DNA from: Sordariomycetes sp. S80-01Y
Taxonomy: Eukaryota > Ascomycota > Sordariomycetes
DNA: 64,000 nt
NCBI GenBank assembly: GCA_037042185.1
Contig: JAXQJY010000031.1
Coordinates: 1,612,001-1,676,000, forward strand
Direction of reading: 5' to 3'
The notes beneath the pieces were generated by a model. The model did not search any database. It saw only the letters and a list, made by a program, of their open reading frames with translations, and was not told the origin of the DNA. Position numbers and translations under genes: made by a program. This document shows, piece by piece, positions 33,393 through 44,412 of the stretch (the stretch's first letter is position 1; every line of letters begins with the position of its first letter).

Positions 33393-34519
33393 CTAACGAC
33401 CCTTGGCCCTCATCTGCTCCAAATACCGCCTCTTCCTCTCTTCCTTCTCCGCCTTGTGCTTCTTCTCCAACCTCTCCTCTTCGATATCCTCCCGGCGAGC
33501 GATCATCTCCGCCCTGCGATCCTCTAGCTCGAGATCGTCAAAGCCGCCCTCCATGTCACTGCTCCCGTCGGAATCGTACTCCATGGCCCTTCCCCCACCG
33601 AGACGCGGATCGTCCTCATCGTCGTCATACTCGATGAAGTCGTCCAGCTCCTCGTCGTACTCATCTTTGTAGTTCCTTGAATGACGAACTTGTTGGTTGA
33701 GCAGAGCACCCCCACGTGAAGGGGCGGATTTGCGGGAGGGGGTAGCTGAAGGCTTCGCAGGACGCGCGGTGCCCGTGTAGCCTGTTGTCGCGACTGCGGC
33801 CTTCTTGATCTTCTTTTCGTGTTCCTCCTGAGCGGCGGTTTTCCCGGACGTTGGTCTGCCGTTGCCCAGGGGTCGGCCGCGTGGATCGTTTGATGGCGCT
33901 GCGTTCCGGCCGTTGGTGGGTGGTCTGGCACCTGGCTTAGAAGTGCCGTGATATCCGGATGCACCGACAGGACGTTTGCCAACGGGAGCTCGAGGTTCGA
34001 CCTTTGGCGGCAGTTCCTTCTTCTCGACCTTCTTGTGCTGTATCTTACCAACCTGGCCCATGGATTGTTGAGCTTTGTTCGCCCTTGCTAGAATCTCTGC
34101 GAAGGAGCCCTTTTTGGGCGCCACCCTTGTTGCTCCTCCATTCGTGACTTGCGTAGGTCGTACCGGAGGTGTCGGTTTTGAGACCCTGTTAGTCCCGTTA
34201 ATGGGCTTGAGCGTGTCCTTCACGCCATTTCCATTACTCGGCTTTGACGAGCCGTTGCTCGATAGCCTTGACGTGCCATTGTAGGATGCAGAGCCATTCG
34301 GTCGGTCGAGCGGTCGCGTTGGTTGTGGTTTGGTTGGTGGTGGCGTCTTGCGGGCGACTTTTGGTACGGGCTTGATGTCGTCCTCTGCTTTGCGCTTGGC
34401 GGGGCCTGGACTGGAAGCTGCTGGCTGCCCGCTGATGGAGGCCAGCAGGTCGCCAATCTAGAGACGTCAGCATCGTATGTTGGCGTGCAGTGGGAACGTC
34501 GGTATTATCATACCGGCAT
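33393..34519 (-). CDS. SPT2: SPT2 chromatin protein (histone H3-H4 chaperone)
   Basis: Two exons: 34519-34514 holds only ATGCCG, and 34457-33393 holds the rest, giving 356 residues. The join produces MPIGDLLASISGQ, matching the usual fungal SPT2 N-terminus, which a single-exon reading cannot supply. The middle is Lys/Pro/Gly-rich and disordered. The C-terminal SPT2 domain has an acidic block (EYDDDEDDPRLGGGRAMEYD), then FDDLELEDRRAEMIARREDI and the Lys/Arg-rich helix ending YLEQMRAKGR. SPT2 binds H3-H4 at transcribed genes and limits spurious transcription. The gene is divergent from ribosomal P2. Confidence 0.88.
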
Positions 34520-35310
34520 CGTGACTCAGACGGCGGATCAGTCGCTCGTTGACGTCTAGAATGAGGCTGCGATATTGCTTCGTGAGTCACAGCAGTCGGT
34601 GACTAGATATTTCACGTCGAAAGCGATGCTTTGATACCGTTCGGCTGCCTTGTCGAGATCGAGGAAAGATCGCGAGGGAGGGGAGACGTCTGTCGGGGTG
34701 CACCGTGTCGATATGCGGAGAGGCGCAAGATAAGGTCACTCGCGCCGATCAAAGCACGTCACCCGGGGTCCCCTTGTGAGATGGTGGAACAAAGAGAAAA
34801 AGAACAGCGATACAGTCAGAAATAGATACGCAACGCAGTTGACCAGCCAAGCCAGTCCGAAAGCAGCTATTAGCACGCAGCGGCGGGAAACGTGACGCTG
34901 TCGGAAACAATTGGAAGTCTTGACAAACGGACCCGGAGTGAAGTCGAAGTGACGCCACACACGTGAGCGGGTCTGTGGCTTTGCGTCTCATGAATCAGGT
35001 GTGGCTGATGTCTGTTGGCAGAGGTGTCCGTCGTCCCGGTGGAGTGGAGCACTGAGCCGCTTAGGGCAGCCCACAGAATTTTGGCCAACTTTTTCTCGGT
35101 GAAATACTCATCGCGAAAGCCTTCCTTCCCCTCCACCCACGACCACATCCCCCTACCCGAGCATTGAAGACTCAGTCTCCGCCCAACTTGCGGTTAAATT
35201 GATTGATCTCTCGTGTTCTACAAAACGTGAGTCTCTCGCTATTCTTCTCTGTCTTTTCCTGTGGTTTGCAGCGAAACTAATCCGTCGACAGAACAACCAA
35301 CTCCATCAAA
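34520..35310. promoter_or_regulatory. Divergent promoter SPT2 / ribosomal P2
   Basis: Contains the promoters of SPT2 and the P2 gene. A 45-bp intron in the P2 leader lies at 35227-35271. I see no other feature. Confidence 0.5.
35227..35271 (+). other. 5' UTR intron of ribosomal P2 gene
   Basis: A GTGAGT donor, a pyrimidine-rich body and a TTTGCAG acceptor lie 40 bp before the ATG. Leader introns are common in fungal ribosomal protein genes. Inferred from consensus only. Confidence 0.6.
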
Positions 35311-35714
35311 ATGAAGCACCTCGCAGCTTACCTCCTCCTCGGCCTCGGTGGCAACTCCTCTCCCTCCGCCGCCGATGTCAAGAAGGTCCTCGACTCCGTT
35401 GGCATTGAGGCCGACGACGAGCGCCTGAACACCCTCATCTCCGAGCTCGAGGGCAAGGACATCAACGAGGTGCGTTCTACCCAACCCACCCACTCTTCCA
35501 TGCCTGGGAGCCACCGTGAACTTGTACTGACCCGGACCAGATCATCGCTACCGGTACCGAGAAGCTCGCCTCCGTCCCCTCTGGTGGCGCTGGTGGTGCT
35601 GGTGGTGCCGCTGCTGGCGGTGCTGCCGCTGGTGGTGACGCCCCTGCCGAGGAGAAGAAGGAGGAGGAGGCTGAGGAGTCCGACGAGGACATGGGCTTCG
35701 GTCTCTTCGACTAA
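35311..35714 (+). CDS. 60S acidic ribosomal protein P2
   Basis: Two exons (35311-35469, 35541-35714) encode 110 residues, the usual P2 length. P1/P2 dimers form the ribosomal stalk that recruits translational GTPases. The N-terminus [20 protein letters not shown] is P2-type (P1 lacks the [10 protein letters not shown] start), the hinge is Ala/Gly-rich, and the end [13 protein letters not shown] is the invariant stalk tail with its phosphorylatable serine. Codon use is strongly C-ending, as expected for high expression. Confidence 0.97.
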
Positions 35715-36285
35715 GCGCACCGTCTTCGCAAGGATGGCCTCACCTTTTTCGAAGTTTGTCATGGCGTGGTTTGGCGGTGGTTTTCGACGCGTTTTATAAG
35801 GAAGCGTGCACGATGCATCGAACGGGGATATGCACTTTGGGATATACCTCGATATGGCTAATGACATGATGACACTTCGCCTTTTTCTGTCTCCGACTTT
35901 TGGGTGAAGTGAATTGTTACTAAGACTAGAGTTTTGACGATTTGCCGATACGCAGATTTACTAACTACAGTTGCGACGAAGGGCGAAGTACACCGCGACC
36001 ACGGATTCTCAACGACTCAAATATACAATTGTCGGAACAGCGCACTCTCTTCCGTTCCTGACCACGACCACTTCCGCTGCTGAGGCCTGACATCCTTGGA
36101 CTGATGTCGGGGCAGCGGCGAGTTGCCTGGGTCAGACGACGTGGGCAGCTCTACTGCCGGTGTGGCAGATGCTCTGTCATGCGACACATCCGACCACAGT
36201 GGCCCGCCAGAGCCTGGTGCCACGTAGTGAGGATCGCTGCATGAACTGTCAGTTTCTCCCATCGGGACTTGAGGGGATCTCCTTA
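35715..36285. other. Convergent 3' region
   Basis: 3' ends of the P2 gene (plus) and the cupredoxin-like gene (minus). No gene seen. Confidence 0.5.
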
Positions 36286-37544
36286 CTAGTAGGAGGAGAT
36301 GTGCTTGTTCTCGTACTGAGCGCGTGGTGATGCAACAGGCACTCCCGAGGGCCGACTTGCGCCCTCGCCCGTTCGATAGGGACTCGTGACTGGAGTATGT
36401 TGGCCATCTGGCGAGAAGCCAGGGCTCTGTGCCGCTCTGAGAATATTTCCCTCGTGATCCCTGGCTACTCTCCAATCCTCCATGTGAGGAGTTCTCGGCG
36501 GTCGAAAGGGTGCTCCGACCGTCGCAGGTGTCGCGTACCTCGGATACTGCCCCTGATGCGACGAGTCAGACTGTTCCTTTGTGAACAGGATCTTGACGCC
36601 GCCACGACGACCGCAGTAGAAGATTGCCAGGCCGAGGATCACAAGGGCGAGCGTGCCGCCAACTGCTAAGCCGGCAATGGCACTCGCGCTCAACCCACCA
36701 CCGCCCCCGTCAGGGCTGACGTTGTCTTCCGCGGGAGGGCTGGATGTTTCTTCAGCAGCTTTGCCCGTGGTCGTGGCCGTGGGAACATTGGGCGCTGTCT
36801 TCGAGGGGAGCTCTCCGTCTTCAGGCCAGGGCTCACCCGGACGGAGCTGGAATTCGACATCCTTGGCCCTCGACTTGTAGTTGATCAGGTTGACATTGCG
36901 AGTCTGTGCCTTGTAAGCGAGAGTTTCACAGCGTCGACACGGGTCACCTACCGGGTTGATAACCCCCATCATCTCGTGATCAACACATGCCCGCTCAGCG
37001 CCCGAGTAGAACAATATTGTATCCGTGCTGTTGATCTTTGCGCTGAACTTCAGCACCTAATTTTGCCCTGTCAGCAACATGTTGCGCTATTCAAGAACCA
37101 GGACCTTGAGACTACGAACCTCATCCGACTTCTCGTCAACCTTCATCGGCCCGCTCGACAACGTCGGCATATCTTCGATGATGTACTCTGCTGGGATGCA
37201 CGGCGCATCTAATATCCCCCTTATGATCCAGTGCTCGCCCGAGTAGAAGCGCCATTCGACTGTGTCGCCGACTCTGGCGTCCGTCCGGTTTGGTTGAACG
37301 TCCCATGGCCCGTCCTGCTTTCAGTCAGATGCTCAAACGTAGCACCGCAGAGGGAAGAGGCAGAGAAGAATACCTTTCCAATATGGATGTAGTGTATCTT
37401 CCAATACGTAGGTGAAGGATGGTTGATGTTCGTCGTCCTTGACGGTGGGAGGGGAACCAACTCCGTGCTGGCCGTGTTAGTTATTTGTTGAGAGTGCCCT
37501 CCAACGATCAAAGCTGTCGCAAGAAGGACTTGGGAGAGAATCAT
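36286..37544 (-). CDS. Cupredoxin-like extracellular domain, single-pass membrane protein
   Basis: Three exons (37544-37374, 37314-37120, 37056-36286) give about 378 residues; the second acceptor could be three bases upstream, adding a Gln. A signal peptide (MILSQVLLATALIVGGHSQ) leads into a domain that looks like the fungal extracellular cupredoxin family: VGDTVEWRFYSGEHWIIR, PC at the next loop, and ILFYSGAERACVDHEMMGVI with NP at its end. A Thr/Pro/Ser stalk, a helix (SAIAGLAVGGTLALVILGLA, about 245-265) and a Pro/Arg-rich cytoplasmic tail follow. The copper site seems altered: Ser140 stands where family members usually have Cys after F-Y. It may sense or bind something at the wall; function unknown. 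Confidence 0.8.
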
Positions 37545-38367
37545 CCTGCTTGTCCTCAATCTGACTGGAGTTAGGAATACCATGGAAGCGCAATGGTCAC
37601 AGCATTGTGGAGGAAGGTTAAAGGCATCTATTATGTCGATCTCCGCAAGACGACATACCTCTCCCTCGACGTCTTGGTCGTTTTCGGGAGCGGATTCCCA
37701 TCTCCTCGGTATTCGGGTCATTTTAGCATCTAGGTCATCAGAGAACTGTGTCTATTTTCGTCCTTTCGGACAAAGAAGCCCGCACCAGCGGCGGTGGCTA
37801 GCTTGAAGCTTGGACAACTCGCGAGGGAATCGGGTTATAGCATTGCATCCTGGCAGCAGGGGCCGTCGGGACTGGTTTTTCTAGTTTATGAATACCATCG
37901 CAAAGCCGGAAAGTTGTGTTCCGGATCTGAGGCCGTGCCTTAACGAGGTGGGTGGGCGTGCTAGAATAATGAGGCCACCTCGAGTCCCAGTTATCCCCAA
38001 CCTCGACGGCGATCGAGACAGAGCCAGGTGATAGCAGTCTTGATCGACATTGTTGAATGAAATCGACGTGTAGACCGTCGCTTTTCAACGATTCGGATAT
38101 ATACGGGTATCGTCTATCGCTACACCTCCCTTGTGTGCAGTACAAAAACATGGTAGACTCGAGACTCAAGCCTGGCCTATGCTAACCGGCAGTAGTGCCC
38201 TCCCTTTCCACGTCAAATTCCTTGTCATGGCTTGTCTTTTGCCGGCCCTTGCTTGATGAGTTGAGTACATCTGTTCCATGCTTCTGCCCGGCTGCACCGG
38301 TGTGAGAGCGCACGGAGCTGTTGGTGCCTCAAAGTGACGTACTCGAGTTGATATCGGGCAACTCCAT
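37545..38367. other. Intergenic, no gene seen
   Basis: Promoter of the cupredoxin-like gene and 3' end of ALG6, both minus. A 123-codon open frame at 37798-38169 (minus) has no recognisable feature. Confidence 0.45.
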
Positions 38368-40198
38368 TCATAACGTCTTTCTCTTGGCCTTGCCCTTCGG
38401 CAGTAGATCGCTTTCCAGCATCAACCGCCACAAACACCACAAGTAGCAAATTCCAAATCCAGCCACACCCACCCCAACGTTGGCCACTGTCCATAGATCA
38501 GGCTTGCCGTTCGGTGGCAGAATTGTTGCTTCGACCACGTGCCATGCCAACATGATGGCGTAGAAAGCAAAGTGAAGCATAGCCGTTCCGATCTGCGACC
38601 AGCTAGTGGGGTTCTCGTCGAAATAGGCGGTCCACGACGCCGGCGGTAGGCCAAGCAGATAGGCCCATAGAAGAGTGAGAACAATGTATGGTATGCGGAG
38701 ATCCACACGCTGGAGCAAGGGGAACATGGTCCACGCGCCGAGGATGTTGGCGAAGCCAACCCAAACGCGGATCTCCCTGTTCAGCCCTTGTTTACCAGCC
38801 AGTAGCAGGGTCATAGGCATCAACGGCAGTAGCACGCTCTTTTCGTGTACTTGCCAGCTGAAAAGAAAGAAGCCCCAAGCAGTGGCTGCGAATGCTAGCG
38901 GCATGGTGGCCTTGCGGGGGCGCAGGAAGATGATGATGTTGGGTGGTAGAATGGAAATCAACGTGGCAAATAGTGCGCCCTTCTGAAGGAGTTCAACCGG
39001 CCACTGCTTGAGCTTGATGACCACGTTGAGAGCGCACCATACGTTGGCAACCTTGTCCTCGAAAAGACCTCGCGAAAAGGGAAAGACGCGGTGGAGCACT
39101 TGGACGATCATCTCAAGGACTGGGTAGTAGAATGCATTCGTATCCACATAGTTCGTCAGGAAGGAGAATAGAGGTAGCGGCGGGAGAGGGCCGTCGAGCT
39201 CGGGGTGAGCGGTGACGCCACGATATGTGTCATATGCAGTCCCGATGATGAGAGGCAAAACGAGAACGCCGTATGTTGCTGCTGTGGCGAGTGCGATGCC
39301 GAAAAGTCGGGAAATGTTGATTCGCGGGAAAACGCACCGGCCGAGCAGATAGGCAAAGACAGTGAAGGCGTAGTAGAGTGCCATCTGCTTGAACATAAGC
39401 GCTCCGACAAAGCAAGCCGCAGACCACTTGTACCTCTCGGCTACCAAGCTCGACATGCTCCCCAGCACCAGACCAAGCATAACTGTGTTGTACTGAAAGT
39501 GGACATGGTCGATCAAGATTGTAGCGGGTTGCATCAGGATTGCGACAAGAGCCAGAGACGCAGTCCACGTGGTGACTCCCTGCAGCCGGCTGTACCGCCT
39601 AACAAACACAACAGCGGCGGGCACGAAGGTCAAGTACTCCGAGACTATGACCGTTGCCCTCATAAAGATCTTCAAGTTGGGGTCTTCGCTTCCTCGCGAG
39701 GTGTAGAGCGCGAACCAGTCAGGGTTGATGAAGGCTCCGACCTTGCCCAGAACCCAGCTGTGGTACGCGGTCAAGGGAGGATAGTCGAGCCCCCACCACT
39801 CGAGGTCATGGAAGTACCACTGTGATATTGGCAAATGGGTCGTGATTTCCATCCAGTGTCGCTGCGCTTCGTAATCCCCATAGATGGGCGGTCGACCGAA
39901 GCCTGCTAAAGCATTAGCTTTGGGGACGGGCAGGATGCGGTGCCAGCTTACCAGAGTAGCCCCATAGACCTGCAGCCCACCGAAACAAGCCAACGACCAT
40001 CAATATCATCGGTAAGATCTCCCATTGCGATGAAGATGTTCGCGCAGGCCACATAAAGGCTGCTAAGGGGAACGAAGGAGCTCGCACAAGAGTTTCGGAG
40101 GTCGCTCGCGTAATCCGGTCGGATCCAGGGCTGGAGCCATTGCCGGGCTTCTTGCCCTTGCGCCGGGGCTTGTGGGGTGATGGAGAGTAAGAAGCCAT
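38368..40198 (-). CDS. ALG6: ALG6, dolichyl-P-Glc:Man9GlcNAc2-PP-dolichol alpha-1,3-glucosyltransferase
   Basis: Two exons (40198-39952, 39902-38368) give 593 residues (yeast Alg6 has 544). The enzyme adds the first glucose to the lipid-linked oligosaccharide in the ER lumen. A Lys/Ser-rich cytosolic start (MASYSPSPHKPRRKGKKPGN) precedes the first helix EILPMILMVVGLFRWAAGLW. The lumenal catalytic loop has FGRPPIYGDYEAQRHWMEIT and YFHDLEWWGLDYPPLTAYHS, the ALG6/ALG8 signature, with the acidic residues of the GT-C fold. At least ten further helices follow. The WGLDYPPLTAYHS form points to ALG6 rather than ALG8. The frame alone would suggest a start at 39993 inside the intron; the true N-terminus is in exon 1. 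Confidence 0.93.
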
Positions 40199-40469
40199 TG
40201 TCACCTCATGGATGCGACGGTGGACGGCTGTTGAGGAGGTAGAAGAAGTTCGCGATGCTATGCAGGGTCCTCCCAGAAGCTCCAACGCGGTCCTACCCCG
40301 AGGAGGAGAAGTGCGGATTGAGCTTGTGCACGGCTCTGCGCACTGTACTGACATCAGGCCAAGAGCTGGCGACGACACCGGCGCTTGAGCTTGCATCGAC
40401 ATCATCCTTCACTCGGGCAGAATTCTCCTCGATCTTTCATTTGACTTCCATTGAAGCATTTTTGGCACG
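40199..40469. promoter_or_regulatory. Shared divergent promoter ALG6 / palC
   Basis: Only 271 bp separate the start codons of ALG6 (minus) and palC (plus). No TATA box is evident. Confidence 0.55.
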
Positions 40470-41979
40470 ATGCCTTACCCCTTCGTGCTTCCGACAACCT
40501 CGTCCTTCTCTTTCTCGGAATGCTTTGTTTGCGACTCTCATCCGTCACTCCCTCACAGCGCCAGCACATATCGCGGGGTCGCCAAAGATGCGCTGAAGAA
40601 GCACAAACGGCTGGACGCGTCGTCTCAAGTCGGCCACCTCTCGATAGTACGAGATAGTATAAACGACTATCTTCCCTATGTCCTGGCAGTCGAGCGGGGC
40701 CTACACGACAAAGCCCAGCCAGGTAGCCCCAAGGACATCATCCATGTACGGCCAAAGGTTGCGGGCCCCAGCATCAAGTGGAGGCCAACTCTGGCAGGTG
40801 ATCTCATTCCTGGGCGTGAGAGATCAAGAGTCAAGGTCACCCATATCTGGCATGAGATTGCCTACATGATGGCCGCTTTGGGCTTCACTTACTCTCAGGA
40901 AGCGAGAGCAGTCCTTCAGCCCCTTTACGCCACCTCGAACGATTTTCTTGGAACTGAGCAAAGGGCTTCAGCTATTTCGGCTGCCTCAAAGCATCTCATC
41001 AATTCGGCGGCTATCTTCAAATTTGCGGGGCAGAGGTTGGAAGGCATGGGACTCGAAGCGCCTTGTGTCGATGTATCACATACCCTTCTTCAGTCAATGT
41101 CTGCGCTTGCACATGCCGAAGCGACGCTCTTGGCCGTCCTCAAAGACGACCCATATCCTGCAGCAGTGGCCCAGGACCGGAACAAAAATGACAAAGAGTG
41201 GATGTTCAAGGCGCCAGAAATCCCAAAGGTTCGCGCTTCACTGTATTCCCGCCTCTGCGTTGCAGCGTATGATCACGCAGCGAGATCACTATCGCTAGCC
41301 CAGGCCAGTGTAAGTGGAGGGATGAAGGTAGACAGCCAGGTGCTCAAGTATATTGAGAACCTGCAAAGGACGAGTCGCGCCAAGGCGTGCCGCTTCCTTG
41401 GGATCAGCGCCGAACTCGGTGGCGAGACAGCTGAGGGCATCGGTTGGCTGCAAGTCGGCCTTCAGGAGCTTGGAATCCAGGCAAAGGGCGGCAAAGGCTT
41501 CAGCATGAGCTCTCTGAAAAAGGAGCTTTCAGAGATCATGGAGGATCGCCGAGTTGAGAAGGAGAGAGCCTGGGGTGCAGATGCAGGGAGACTTGAAGAG
41601 ACAAGAGTCATCGAGATGCTCAGTGAAAAGTGGAACAAGATCAATGATACGGTAAGATATTCTCGTGTTTTCAATGCGCAGAGAGGCTGACATGCAGTAG
41701 ATGAATACCAAGGCCATCCCGTCCGCAAACTCTTTGAAGGGTCAGATCCCTTCCGGCCGTGATCTAGTGAGTGTGCCGGAGTACAGCCCACCTGAGGTGG
41801 ACCGAAACGTCCTTGAGACTATGAGAGGTCCTCCTGTTCCCAATGCCCATGAAGAGTTTATCGCCGAGGATATGAGCTCCGATGACGATATGAAGAGTCC
41901 TGAGCCGCCTGTGGGCGCATTTCCTGGAACGAGCGCCGACTATTCACGCGCCTCCACGGCAGTCAACTCCTATTATTGA
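40470..41979 (+). CDS. palC: PalC, BRO1-domain pH-signalling protein
   Basis: Two exons (40470-41651, 41701-41979) give 486 residues. PalC links the PalH/PalF plasma-membrane pH sensor to ESCRT-III (Vps32) during ambient-pH signalling that ends in PacC processing. The start MPYPFVLPTTSSFSFSECFV is the typical PalC N-terminus; the BRO1-like domain continues through STYRGVAKDALKKHKRLD, THIWHEIAYMMAALGFTYSQ and the helical FLGISAELGGETAEGIGWLQ. The C-terminal part, SANSLKGQIPSGRDLVSVPE, is the conserved tail block, placed in frame by the intron. PacC binding sites were not searched for. Confidence 0.93.
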
Positions 41980-42313
41980 TCTAAGGAGACAACACCAAGA
42001 AGGGACCACGGATCACGCCTGCGAACATCTACTACTAGCGGCAATGCTTTATTCATAGGGTGTGTATGGACTGGAGCTAGGCGTCCCGCCAGCTGTGCTC
42101 GCCACAGTGAGCCCGAACAGGCAGTCGCAAACCTTCACAGGAACCAGATCTCGCCAAGATCATCCAGGCTGTCACCTGTCAAAGCACAAATCTTCGGGCC
42201 CTCGGCAACACATGAAGATTCTGTTCGAGAAGAGCAAGCTAGTTAAGCGTCAATGCACCCAGGCCAAAACAGGATCGGTGCAATGTTACGCCACGGTGTG
42301 ACGGTGGCCTCGC

Positions 42314-42340
42314 CATCCCCTACCCATCCCCTACCCATCC
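42314..42340. repeat. 11-bp tandem repeat
   Basis: Two and a half copies of CATCCCCTACC. No known function. Confidence 0.8.
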
Positions 42341-43103
42341 AGGTACAGCATGCTTCCCTTCCAATCATGCTTGCATGAGTGCCTCTCGACTTCCGGCTCT
42401 TGGGACATTGGGATGGCCAACTTCTCCGCGCTTCCCCAGATTTGTCCAGTGCGGGGCCCGCGGCGACAGGGGCTCCCCGGATTGTCGATGGAACCCAAGG
42501 CGGGCGTTTCGATGCATGAGGTCTTAGGACCCCTTGTAAGCTCGCAGTATCCCCCGTTTCTGTGCACCCAGTTGCGGGGATAGGTTCTACCGGACGGCTT
42601 GGTTCATGTCTCTTGTACCACGGTCAGTCATTGAAAGCTCTGCCGTCGCTGTGCTACATGACACAACGTCGTCTCCGTTAGTCTATCTAGGCCATATATC
42701 TCAGACCATCAAGCTTATAGAAAGCCTCCAATCTCTGTTGTTTCTTCTTCCATGGGCCATGCTCACATGCTACTCGACATCATTGTCTGCATCAAATCCG
42801 GCCTCGGGCGCATCTCGTTGCAACATCTTGGCAGCGGCAACGTATATCATACAGCTCGCGGGCATAGCACCCGAAATGTAACGCTCAATCAAGAATCAAT
42901 GCCGGCGTGACCTATCCCTTCCCACAATCCGTGGTTGCATGGGCTACCTCGCGGTCGAGGAAGGGTTGTCGGCTTCATGTGACGATTCAGGAGCTTTGTC
43001 TGTCAAGTTCAAGGATTCTACGCGGGGTCTTCAATGATGGATGTTTGATGGAAACCGTGAGTCAAGGAGGGGGCGAGATGACCTGGGACGAGGCTTCTCA
43101 AAC

Positions 43104-43110
43104 TATAAAA
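43104..43110 (+). promoter_or_regulatory. TATA box of CFEM gene
   Basis: TATAAAA lies 106 bp before the ATG and is followed by a pyrimidine/adenine leader. Position and sequence fit a strong, regulated fungal promoter. Confidence 0.6.
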
Positions 43111-43215
43111 GGACTTCATCCTCCCTCTCATCAACACTCGCCAACCACAAGCACAACATCCCACAGCCCATCCATCACCATTCACAACACACAACAGTTC
43201 GTCTGATCGATCAAA

Positions 43216-43544
43216 ATGTTCTCCCTCAAGACCACCATCGTTTCCCTCTTCCTCGCCACCATGGCTACCGCCCAGGACCCCTCTGAGCTTCCAGAGTGCG
43301 CCCAGCCGTGCTTCATCGACAACATCCCCGAGACTGGCTGCTCTGGCCAGGAGGACTTTGAGTGTCTCTGCGCGGACAGCAACTACATTGACACTGTTAC
43401 CACCTGTGTCCTCGGAGCTTGTTCCATCACTGAGGCGTAAGTTTCTCTCGATGTACGCGTTGAGTTCTGATGCTAATGAGTGATAGTCTTGAGGCTAGGG
43501 CCTGGGCCGAGGAGACTTGCGAGGCTGTCGGCGTGCCTATTTAA
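43216..43544 (+). CDS. Small secreted CFEM protein
   Basis: Two exons (43216-43436, 43487-43544) encode 92 residues. A signal peptide (MFSLKTTIVSLFLATMATA) is followed by one CFEM module with the full set of eight cysteines: PEC, PC, GC, EC and LC, then TTC, GAC and ETC, with the conserved Asp-containing loop CLCADSNYID. CFEM proteins are fungal-specific; some capture heme iron, others act in host interaction or wall structure. There is no Ser/Thr tail or GPI-anchor signal, so it is probably free and secreted. The Asp of the loop (CADS) is the position that binds heme iron in Csa2-type proteins. Confidence 0.93.
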
Positions 43545-43777
43545 TTGAATCTCGGTTGGCCCACGGACGGCATTGGAAGAGGCACCAGGGAAGCTGGCTG
43601 TACAGTGAAGTCTGACGGTCTTGTGGTTATATTCTCCAGTACATGTTCATATGACTCCGCCCTTTTAACACGCTATCTCACGATGCCGCAACATTGTCTC
43701 CCATTGACGTCTCCGTGATTATGTGTTAGAGCGTCTTTCGTCTTTCTGGTCTCTGTCACTTCCTCACAGCAAACGGT

Positions 43778-44412
43778 CTAGTCTGTTCCTTCTTCATCCG
43801 CGACATCTCCGCCCACGCCCAACGTAGGCTCAATATCACAGCTGGGCTTGGTCCAATTCGGCTCCCCTCCGCAAACGTCGTAGCACCTACTTCTCATTAG
43901 CACCCCTCGATCAACACCGTGTCCCTGACCACTCTCCCAATGACTCGGTCATCCATCCACCTCTAGCAGGGATCTACACTTACCCTCCATAACCCTGACC
44001 GCAAGGGTCAACAAAGTCGATACACAAAGTCAACGGCGAGCATGTTGATGTCGGAGAGGTCGTTGTTACTGCCTCAGTAGGCAGCGCGGCTATACGCGGA
44101 GCAATGCAGGGAGGAGTCGTGTACGATAGGGGCCGGCAATCGGGGATACATCTGCGAGTGTCAATGGACTAGGGCTTGGGAACAGACAGTAGTCCACGAT
44201 CAAGTGGCAGTATTAGAAGCATAACAACCGAGAGAACAAAAGGGCTGTAAGGATACTCACGTTCCCCAAGGCTGACCGCAGGGGTTGACCCCATCGACGC
44301 AGATGGTGCGAGAGAGGCAGTCTGGCGAGGGCGTAGGGTTAGGAGCCGGCGAGGCATAGGTCAGGGAAGCCAGTGCAAAAGCGATGAGCATCATCATCAT
44401 CACCATCATCAT
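43778..44412 (-). CDS. Small secreted protein with duplicated cysteine module
   Basis: I assembled this gene from three short exons: 44412-44261, 44151-43984 and 43886-43778, all with GTGAGT/GTAAGT donors and CAG/TAG acceptors, giving 142 residues. The N-terminus MMMVMMMMLIAFALASLTYA is a signal peptide, followed by SPAPNPTPSP. Two copies of one module follow: CLSRTICVDGVNPCGQPWGT then C, and CSPLTLCIDFVDPCGQGYGG then C. Both have the form C-x5-C-x-D-x2-(N/D)PCGQ-x2-G-x-C and each sits at an exon end, so the exons look duplicated. The tail (YDVCGGEPNWTKPSCDIEPT) adds further cysteines. I do not recognise the family; size, signal peptide and cysteine content fit an effector or apoplastic protein. 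It lies tail to tail with the CFEM gene. Confidence 0.75.

Larger units (their letters stand above)
41980..43215. other. Intergenic, promoter of CFEM gene
   Basis: No gene is supported. An 11-bp tandem repeat lies at 42314-42340 and a TATA box at 43104-43110. Bases 43110-43205 form a C/A-rich, ATG-poor leader directly before the CFEM start. Confidence 0.5.

Noticed and set aside
39205-39825. 206-codon plus-strand open frame inside ALG6
   Set aside because: Antisense to conserved membrane helices of ALG6; charged, patternless sequence.
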